NCBI GenBank assembly: GCA_900074745.1
Contig: LT598467.1
Coordinates: 1,116,001-1,180,000 of the forward strand
Source: Lachancea mirantina
Taxonomy: Eukaryota > Ascomycota > Saccharomycetes > Saccharomycetales > Saccharomycetaceae
DNA length: 64,000 nt
Reading direction: 5' to 3'
Part shown: positions 57,641 through 64,000 of the stretch, in pieces
Position numbering within the stretch: the first letter of the stretch is position 1
How the letters are laid out: each line of letters begins with the position of its first letter
Made by a program: the position numbers and the translations under genes
The notes under the pieces: model-generated
What the model saw: the letters and a program-made list of their open reading frames with translations, nothing else
What the model was told of the DNA's origin: nothing
Databases searched by the model: none

Positions 57641-57731
57641 TGCGAATTCTGTGGATCGAACACAGGACCTCCAGATAACAGTGACCAAAGTTGACTTCAG
57701 TCTGGCGCTCTCCCAACTGAGCTAAATCCGC
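57641..57731 (-). tRNA. tRNA-Phe (anticodon GAA) with 18-nt intron
   Basis: On the minus strand it begins GCGGATTTAGCTCAGTTGG and ends in GAATTCGC plus discriminator A, base for base like yeast tRNA-Phe. Anticodon GAA is followed by G37, after which an 18-nt intron (57677-57694) interrupts the anticodon loop at the standard site between positions 37 and 38. The intron contains a CTTTGGTCA segment that can partly pair with the anticodon loop as in S. cerevisiae. The 91-bp gene gives a 73-nt mature tRNA before CCA. It stands at the point where chromosome VI synteny ends. Confidence 0.97.
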
Positions 57732-58432
57732 CTTGAGGTGTAGTGACTCGTTCAAAAATAACCTATGGTTTGCTTAATGGTCTTTGCTGGCGACGAGCCC
57801 AGTTTCCCACCATGATTTATCCTACTGGTAAAGCTTGCAGAGAGTGGCTAACCGGATTCACAACGATCGAGCGGAAAAAAGACAATATTCGCCTTGACTT
57901 TGAACCAATTTAGCCTTTGCCTGCAAACGAAACCATACATATGATCTGCATCTAGTAGGCAACCCCGCTTATTTCCGGCGAGGCGGGCGTTCTGGGGTCT
58001 GCGACTGGTTGGGCATGCATTCGCCCAAGCCTCCAGGTGCCATTCACCTTGCGGGTAACCTCCTCATCTTTTGTCCTTCCGCTTCCGACCGTGTAGCCGG
58101 GAGTATTCTCTCTGAAAAAACATGACGAAGCGAGAAACGTGACAATGTTTTCTATTCTGCTTTAATCGGCGTTCGTTGCTTTGCTTATCTAAGCTCCTGA
58201 ATTGGATTGTTGCCTGCATGGAAGACGAACAATTTAGTCATAGAATTTTTAGTGTTCCGTCTCCGAAGAAAATTTACGGCAAAAATAACATACATAAGGA
58301 GAAGAGCTCGATGCTTGATCACGCAATATGTATCTAGAGAATACATTTTGTTTCATGAAAATTTGAGCGGCAAGAGTATCCGGTAACTTTGATTGATTAA
58401 TTGCTCTCATCAATTTTACTATTGCTCCCGTA
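57732..58432. other. SNQ2 promoter region
   Basis: 701 bp between tRNA-Phe and the ABC transporter gene. It contains G+C-rich patches near 57965-58100 with several CCG/CGG triplets (TTCCGGCGAGGCGGGCG) that could serve zinc-cluster regulators, but no exact Pdr1/Pdr3 site TCCGCGGA or Yap1 site TTACTAA was found. No RNA gene seen. Confidence 0.4.
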
Positions 58433-61400
58433 ATGACGGAATCTGCATGCGCCGATGAAAGGTCTTTCAATGGCATGAACGGCGATGAGCTCGACGACGA
58501 GCCCCGTGAACATATAACGAGACTGATGTCCAGAAGAAGTTCTAGGATCTCAGGCCAGGAAAAAGATGAACTCGATCCGGATGTTGTCAGAAGAGTTGAA
58601 AGTATTGCCGAGTCGTTAAAGAGTCGTAAGGCCAAAGATGGTCCTCAACAAATGGATGCAGACCAGGAATTTGATGCCGAGGCCATCTTCAAACTCTTTG
58701 TAAGAGATGCCAAAGATCAAGGTATTCACATAAGGAAAGCAGGCGTTATTGCGGAAAATGTGACAGTAACCGCCCCAGATCTTTCTTCTGCAGAGGGCAA
58801 AACTTTCGGGGACATATTGATGTTGCCCAAAACAATTGCAAAAGGAATTCGTCAAGCAAGGAACACAAAGCTCCGCGACATCGTCTCAGATGTAAACTTG
58901 TTGGCACGGCCTGGTGAGATGGTGCTCGTTTTGGGAAGGCCTGGCGCTGGGTGCTCGACTATTTTGAAGACTGTTGCATGCGAAATCAAGTCTTATAAAG
59001 AGGTTCGAGGATCAATATCCTATGATGGAGTTTCTCAGAAAGACATGATTAAGAAGTACAAGAGGGACTGCATCTATAACGGAGAGATGGACGTGCATTT
59101 CCCCCACTTGACAGTGCAGCAAACTTTAGATTTTGCCCTATCCTGCTCTATTCCTAGAACGAGGGTAAATGGTGTGAAGCGGTCTGAATACATTGTCGCT
59201 ATGAGGGAGTTGTACTCCACAATTTTTGGTTTAAGACATACTTACAACACGAAAGTCGGTAATGACTATGTTAGAGGTGTCTCCGGTGGAGAGCGTAAGC
59301 GTGTATCTATTGCTGAAGCATTGGCCGCAAGGGGAACAATCTACTGTTGGGATAATGCTACAAGAGGACTGGATGCCTCCACCGCCCTAGAATACGCACA
59401 AGCGATTAGAATCATGACAAATCTGTTAAAATCGGTTGCTTTGGTGACCATTTATCAAGCAAGTGAAAACATTTATGAAACTTTTGATCGCGTGAGTCTC
59501 TTATATGACGGCAAACAGATTTATTTCGGCTCCACTTCTGACGCAAGAGCATATTTCGAGAAATTAGGGTACAAATGTCCGTCAAGGCAATCAACAGCCG
59601 AATTTCTCACGGCGGTCACAGATCCCAATGGTCTTCATGAATATTTACCGGGTTTTGAGCACAGTGCTCCGAGAACTGCCTCTGAATTCGAAAAAGCCTG
59701 GAAAAACTCGGAAGAGTTCTCCAATCTCCTTCAGGAGATTAGTGATTACAAGCAACAGATTTCTGCTGAAAAAACCGAGGCTCTTTTCGACGAATCGTTA
59801 GCGCAAGAAAGATCCAAATATGCGTATTCAAAATCCAAGTTCACCATATCCTACGCCGAGCAAGTCAGACTGTGCACGAAACGTGGATTTCAAAGAATTT
59901 ATGGGGATATGTCGTATACCATAACTAACACTGCGGCGGCAATAATTCAGTCGCTAGTGACAGGGTCATTGTATTACAATTTACCCTCATCTACGAATGG
60001 TGCATTTTCAAGAGGGGGTGTTTTTTATTTCGCTATCCTATACTCCTCGTTAATGGGGCTGGCAAATATCAATTTGGATAGCAGACCCATTGTACAGAAG
60101 CACAACGTTTATTCGCTTTACTCACCCTCAGCCGAGGCTCTGGCGAGCTCTCTTTCTGCGTTTCCTTTCAGAGCCTTAAGTCTTACGTGCTTTTTTATCA
60201 TTTTATTCTTTTTATCAGGTCTAACTAGGGACGCTGGTAGGTTTTTCATCTCTTATCTCTTTTTGATGATGTGTGCTGAGTCCATCAATGGCCTTTTTGA
60301 AATGATTACTGCAGCCGCGGATACCATTGCACAGGCCAATGCTGTCTCCGGTGTGCTGATGATGGCATTGGTGATGTATTCGACCTATATGATTCAGCTT
60401 GAGTTTATGCATCCATGGTTTAAATGGATAGCCTACTGTCTTCCGATCAGGTATACTTTTGAAAGCATGCTAAATGCAGAATTTCATAATAGAAAGATGG
60501 CATGCGGAGGCAGTCTTGTCCCTTCGGGTCCCGGTTACCAGAATGTGTCTGCTGCTAACCAAGTGTGCGCCTTTGTTGGGTCGCGCCCCGGACAATCCTG
60601 GGTCTTGGGAGATGATTACATTAACGAGCAATTTGAGTACAGATACACTCATGTATGGAGGAATCTGGGATTCATGTTCGCCTTCGTCTCGTTCTATCTA
60701 TTTGCTAAAGCCGTTTTTACTGAGTTTAAAAGTACAATGAAGACCGGCGGCGATACCTTAGTTTACAAGAAGGGAACTAGAATGATAGGCGCTATCCAGG
60801 ATGAAGAGGGAGCTACGGGCTCTGACTCGTCGTCTGACGTGAAGAGAAAGGAAGGTTCTTCACCTTCCTACAATTCCAACTCTTCCAATATGTTTGAGGG
60901 TTTGAAGAGCAAGGGTGTTTTTACTTGGAAAGATGTATGTTACACGATTCCTTACAAAGGCGGTAGCCGTCGACTTTTGGATGAGGTAAGCGGTTATTGT
61001 GTCCCAGGAACTCTTACCGCGCTGATGGGTGAGTCAGGAGCTGGTAAAACTACTCTTCTAAACACCCTGGCTCAGAGAAACATTGGTATCATAACTGGTG
61101 ATATGCTGGTCAACGGAAGGCCTATTGACGCCAGTTTCGAGAGAAGAACAGGATACGTACAGCAGCAAGATCTTCATGTAAAGGAAATGACAGTGAGGGA
61201 ATCTCTTCAATTTGCTGCCAGAATGCGGAGACCTCAAACGGTTCCTGAGGAAGAAAAAATGTCTTACGTTGAAAGGATTTTGGAAATTTTGGACATGGAA
61301 GAATACGCTGATGCTCTTGTTGGCGATATTGGTTATGGCCTCAACGTCGAGCAATTGAAGAAAGTTTCAATTGGCGTTGAATTAGCAGCAAAACCTGACC

Positions 61401-62878
61401 TCCTTTTGTTTTTGGACGAACCAACTTCGGGACTTGATTCACAATCAGCGTGGGCAGTGGTTCAAGTGCTGAGAAAGCTTGCTGAAGCCGGACAGTCAAT
61501 TCTGTGTACTATCCACCAGCCCTCAGCGACTCTTTTCGAAGAGTTTGATAGATTACTTTTGTTGAAAAAGGGCGGCCAAACGGTGTATTTCGGGCCAATT
61601 GGTGATCATTCGCGCACATTATTAAATTACTTCGAGCGGAATGGTGCAAGAAAATGTGACGAGACCGAAAATCCAGCAGAATACATTTTGGAATCTATCG
61701 GTGCTGGTGCAACAGCAAGTGTAAAGGAAGACTGGCATGCCATATGGAAATCCTCGGCCGAATTCAAAACTGCAAATGAAGAAATCGACAAATTGTTGGC
61801 AGAAAATTCGACGGCGGAAGTAGGAGATTATAGTCACGGGGAGGGCGAGAGCGAGAAAGTCAGTAAGTATGCCACTTCTTACTGGTACCAGTTTAAATGT
61901 GTCTGGCAAAGAACAGCAACGGTGTTTTGGCGAGATGTTAATTATTTGATGTCAAAATTTATGCTTTTCACCGTGGGTGGACTATTCGTTGGTTTCACAT
62001 TTTACGACGTTGGAACCAGCTTCACCGGTCTACAGAATTCGATGTTCGCTGCATTCATAGCCATTGTTCTTTCAGCCCCTGCAATGAATCAAATTCAGGC
62101 ACGTGCGATAGCATCACGTGAATTGTTCGAGGTCAGGGAATCCAAGTCGAACACATTTCATTGGGCATTTCTTCTCATAGCTCAGTATTTGAGTGAGATA
62201 CCGTACCATTTTTTCTTTTCTACAGTTTTTTTCGTCTCATTCTATTTCCCATTGAGAACAAACTTCGAAGCATCCAAATCTGGCGTTTTTTTCCTCAATT
62301 ACTGCATAACATTTCAGCTTTACCTTGTTGGACTGGGCTTAACAGTCCTGTACATGGCTCCTAATTTGCCTTCCGGTAACGTCCTTCTGAGTCTTTGTCT
62401 TTCGTTCCTGATTTCTTTCTGTGGTGTTGTCCAACCCGCAAGCCTGATGCCTGGATTTTGGACCTTCATGTGGAAAGTTTCTCCATACACATATTTTGTT
62501 CAAAATTTGGTAGGTTTAATGCTCCATGATAAGCCTGTCAGGTGCAAGAAGAGAGAGCTCTCCTATTTTAACCCTCCAGCCGGAGAAACTTGTGGTTCAT
62601 ATTTGAAAAATTTCTTGGATCATGCCACAGGTTATGTTGCAAATCCTAACGACACTGAAAATTGTGGATACTGCGTCTACAAGGTTGGCGACGAGTACCT
62701 GACTAGAATGGGATCAAGCTTCAGTAACCTGTGGAGAAACTTTGGATTCTTTTGGGCTTACATCGGTTTCAATATTTGTGCGATGCTTGTCGCATACTAC
62801 GTTTTCCATGTGAGCAACTTCTCGGTTTTTGACTTGGGCTTCATTAAAAAGGCAAAAGCTAGATTTTCCAAGGAATAA
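58433..62878 (+). CDS. SNQ2: Pleiotropic drug resistance ABC transporter, Snq2 type
   Basis: A 1481-residue full-size ABCG pump (S. cerevisiae Snq2 1501) with two NBD-TMD halves. Snq2 expels mutagens and drugs such as 4-nitroquinoline oxide across the plasma membrane. Closest in memory to Snq2, not Pdr12 or Pdr5: DEQGIHIRKAG-like opening, YNGEMDVHFPHLTVQQTLDF, and GRPIDASFERRTGYVQQQD. NBD1 has the degenerate site typical of the family: Walker A GRPGAGCST with Cys174 in place of Lys and Walker B ending Asp-Asn (CWDN, 305-308). NBD2 has normal Walker A GESGAGKT (866-873) and FLDEPTSGLD, but its signature reads LNVEQLKKVSIG (970-981), with Leu975 where Snq2 has Arg. Twelve membrane spans lie at about 515-775 and 1170-1465. 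Confidence 0.93.
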   Translation: MTESACADERSFNGMNGDELDDEPREHITRLMSRRSSRISGQEKDELDPDVVRRVESIAESLKSRKAKDGPQQMDADQEFDAEAIFKLFVRDAKDQGIHIRKAGVIAENVTVTAPDLSSAEGKTFGDILMLPKTIAKGIRQARNTKLRDIVSDVNLLARPGEMVLVLGRPGAGCSTILKTVACEIKSYKEVRGSISYDGVSQKDMIKKYKRDCIYNGEMDVHFPHLTVQQTLDFALSCSIPRTRVNGVKRSEYIVAMRELYSTIFGLRHTYNTKVGNDYVRGVSGGERKRVSIAEALAARGTIYCWDNATRGLDASTALEYAQAIRIMTNLLKSVALVTIYQASENIYETFDRVSLLYDGKQIYFGSTSDARAYFEKLGYKCPSRQSTAEFLTAVTDPNGLHEYLPGFEHSAPRTASEFEKAWKNSEEFSNLLQEISDYKQQISAEKTEALFDESLAQERSKYAYSKSKFTISYAEQVRLCTKRGFQRIYGDMSYTITNTAAAIIQSLVTGSLYYNLPSSTNGAFSRGGVFYFAILYSSLMGLANINLDSRPIVQKHNVYSLYSPSAEALASSLSAFPFRALSLTCFFIILFFLSGLTRDAGRFFISYLFLMMCAESINGLFEMITAAADTIAQANAVSGVLMMALVMYSTYMIQLEFMHPWFKWIAYCLPIRYTFESMLNAEFHNRKMACGGSLVPSGPGYQNVSAANQVCAFVGSRPGQSWVLGDDYINEQFEYRYTHVWRNLGFMFAFVSFYLFAKAVFTEFKSTMKTGGDTLVYKKGTRMIGAIQDEEGATGSDSSSDVKRKEGSSPSYNSNSSNMFEGLKSKGVFTWKDVCYTIPYKGGSRRLLDEVSGYCVPGTLTALMGESGAGKTTLLNTLAQRNIGIITGDMLVNGRPIDASFERRTGYVQQQDLHVKEMTVRESLQFAARMRRPQTVPEEEKMSYVERILEILDMEEYADALVGDIGYGLNVEQLKKVSIGVELAAKPDLLLFLDEPTSGLDSQSAWAVVQVLRKLAEAGQSILCTIHQPSATLFEEFDRLLLLKKGGQTVYFGPIGDHSRTLLNYFERNGARKCDETENPAEYILESIGAGATASVKEDWHAIWKSSAEFKTANEEIDKLLAENSTAEVGDYSHGEGESEKVSKYATSYWYQFKCVWQRTATVFWRDVNYLMSKFMLFTVGGLFVGFTFYDVGTSFTGLQNSMFAAFIAIVLSAPAMNQIQARAIASRELFEVRESKSNTFHWAFLLIAQYLSEIPYHFFFSTVFFVSFYFPLRTNFEASKSGVFFLNYCITFQLYLVGLGLTVLYMAPNLPSGNVLLSLCLSFLISFCGVVQPASLMPGFWTFMWKVSPYTYFVQNLVGLMLHDKPVRCKKRELSYFNPPAGETCGSYLKNFLDHATGYVANPNDTENCGYCVYKVGDEYLTRMGSSFSNLWRNFGFFWAYIGFNICAMLVAYYVFHVSNFSVFDLGFIKKAKARFSKE

Positions 62879-63293
62879 GGACTATCTTGATTCAAAACAT
62901 AGATCCCGTTTTTTTCGTAGTCGGCGCTCCCAAGATCATGACTTATTGAAAGAAAAGATGTTTGGACAAGTCGAACAACATATGTACTCAGTACAAACAC
63001 TTTTATCAAACATTGACGTTTCGTAACGAATTAGTAAAAGAACATGACGAAGTTACTTGTTTTTTTTTCTCATGTGCCCGAAATTCTTTCGTAATCTCAG
63101 TTTGGTGAATAGGGTTTGTAGGAATTCTGAAAAGTCGATTTTGTGAAACGCCGTCATTTGAAGTTTCAGTTGGGTGTCATAATTTTTAAAAGTGATGGAC
63201 TAACAAAAAATTGCTTGGAGAAAACGAAACCAGACGTTTCACCACTTAAATCCTAGAACCTCCCTCCCAAAACCAGTTAAATAAAGAATTAGG
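62879..63293. other. Intergenic spacer SNQ2-POA1
   Basis: 415 bp between genes on the same strand. A T-run of ten or so at 63060-63069 and A/T-rich flanks; no RNA gene, repeat or clear regulatory motif seen. Confidence 0.5.
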
Positions 63294-63833
63294 ATGGTGG
63301 CTGCTAACATAAAGTATGTCACGGGTAATTGTCTTTCTTCCGCAATCGACTACCCCAGAATTCTTATTCATTCGTGCAACTGCGATGGCTCATGGGGAGG
63401 AGGTATTGCGTACCAACTGGCCAAGAAATATCCACAGGCAGAGGAGGTGTATGTCGATGCATGCAGAAAACTTAGTTCAGAATTATTAGGTAGATTTATG
63501 TTAATCCCAACCACTGATTCCCAGTTGCTGATCGGGTGTTTGTTCACTGCATCTTTTGGTGGCAGACAGCCCAGTGGAAATAACATCCTGCAAAACACAA
63601 AACTGGCCCTAATGGATATGCAGAGGAAGGTGAAGGAAGACTATAAACCTGTTGATGAAATTGACCGTTACATTGATGCATGCTGGGTAAAAGCTAAATC
63701 CGGGTCGGTAATCGAAAGTTATAATCTTGAAATGCCAAAGATAAATAGCGGCATTTTTGGCGTACCTTGGGATAAGACAGAAGCCGTTCTCGCTCAATTC
63801 TTTGATTTGAATTTCAAAGTTTATATGCTGTGA
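63294..63833 (+). CDS. POA1: ADP-ribose 1''-phosphate phosphatase Poa1 (macrodomain)
   Basis: A 179-residue single macrodomain protein (S. cerevisiae Poa1 177). Poa1 removes the phosphate from ADP-ribose 1''-phosphate, the by-product of tRNA-splicing phosphotransfer by Tpt1. The ADP-ribose-binding features are all visible: YVTGNCL at the N-terminus, HSCNCDGSWGGGIAYQLA (about 27-44) with the Asn-Cys-Asp/Asn segment and Gly loop, GCLFTASFGG near 77-87, and NSGIFGVPW near 150-158. In S. cerevisiae POA1 is on chromosome II and SNQ2 on IV, so their adjacency here is lineage-specific or ancestral. Confidence 0.93.
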   Translation: MVAANIKYVTGNCLSSAIDYPRILIHSCNCDGSWGGGIAYQLAKKYPQAEEVYVDACRKLSSELLGRFMLIPTTDSQLLIGCLFTASFGGRQPSGNNILQNTKLALMDMQRKVKEDYKPVDEIDRYIDACWVKAKSGSVIESYNLEMPKINSGIFGVPWDKTEAVLAQFFDLNFKVYML

Positions 63834-64000
63834 GCCTCGTTCAATACAAATCCGTCTATATAAATCGTAAACATGAGCTCATAATTTACAAGCTTACTTC
63901 TTCAACAAAAAAATGCAAAGATGAGTTAATTCCCTCGCTTATGCTGCGTGATAACCATCGACTTAGTGCCACAATAAAGCTCATTCAACGAGCAGTGTAC

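Noticed and set aside
57732-58432. Pdr1/Pdr3 or Yap1 sites in the SNQ2 promoter
   Set aside because: No exact TCCGCGGA or TTACTAA was found; CCG triplets alone are not specific enough to call.

Overview
The window is a gene-dense stretch of a budding-yeast chromosome (Saccharomycetaceae). I see 27 protein-coding genes, all apparently intron-free and intact, two tRNA genes, and a point centromere at about 47.76-47.88 kb. Gene order points to a lineage that did not undergo the whole-genome duplication. Genes that S. cerevisiae splits between chromosome XVI left arm (ULP1, HST2, CIP1, MRPS16, RRP12, TAF3, RET3, RQC2, CHL1, TFC8, NCR1, AEP3, LSP1, ULA1, SNF8, HAT1) and the chromosome VI centromere region (BLM10, SEC4, VTC2, SPB4, DEG1, then LOC1, NIC96, YPI1, RPN11, SAD1, YFR006W) are interleaved here on one chromosome, and the centromere sits between HAT1 (next to CEN16) and LOC1 (next to CEN6). 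Lachancea, Torulaspora and Zygosaccharomyces all fit; I cannot fix the species. No transposon, LTR, virus-derived element or CRISPR array was seen.

Layout. 0-15.6 kb: BLM10 (proteasome activator), SEC4 (exocytic Rab), a VTC2/VTC3-type polyphosphate polymerase subunit with Pho4-type sites upstream, ULP1 (SUMO protease), HST2 (sirtuin). 15.7-26.7 kb: tRNA-Asn, then a six-gene block (RQC2, RET3, TAF3, RRP12, MRPS16, CIP1) inverted as a unit relative to S. cerevisiae. 27.9-47.7 kb: CHL1, TFC8, NCR1, AEP3, LSP1, ULA1, SPB4, DEG1, SNF8, HAT1. 47.7-48.9 kb: centromere and a possible structured element. 48.9-57.4 kb: LOC1, NIC96, YPI1, RPN11, SAD1, YFR006W homologue. 57.6-63.8 kb: intron-containing tRNA-Phe, then SNQ2-type ABC drug pump and POA1 (macrodomain phosphatase), which in S. 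cerevisiae lie on other chromosomes.

The genes are mostly housekeeping. Common regulatory logic can be read in some promoters: ribosome-biogenesis genes RRP12, LOC1 and SPB4 have PAC sites, RRP12 with an exact RRPE and LOC1 with an RRPE-like site; RPN11 has an exact Rpn4 site (PACE); the VTC gene has CACGTG sites; the CIP1/CHL1 spacer has MCB and STRE motifs. I found no convincing new multi-gene system. The most interesting items are the centromere, the clean inversion with a tRNA at its edge, a PAC-box microsatellite, a possible structured RNA beside the centromere, a perfect 12-bp inverted repeat between ULP1 and HST2, and a changed signature motif in the second ATPase domain of the SNQ2 homologue. 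Identities rest on remembered yeast proteins and gene order; no search was run.
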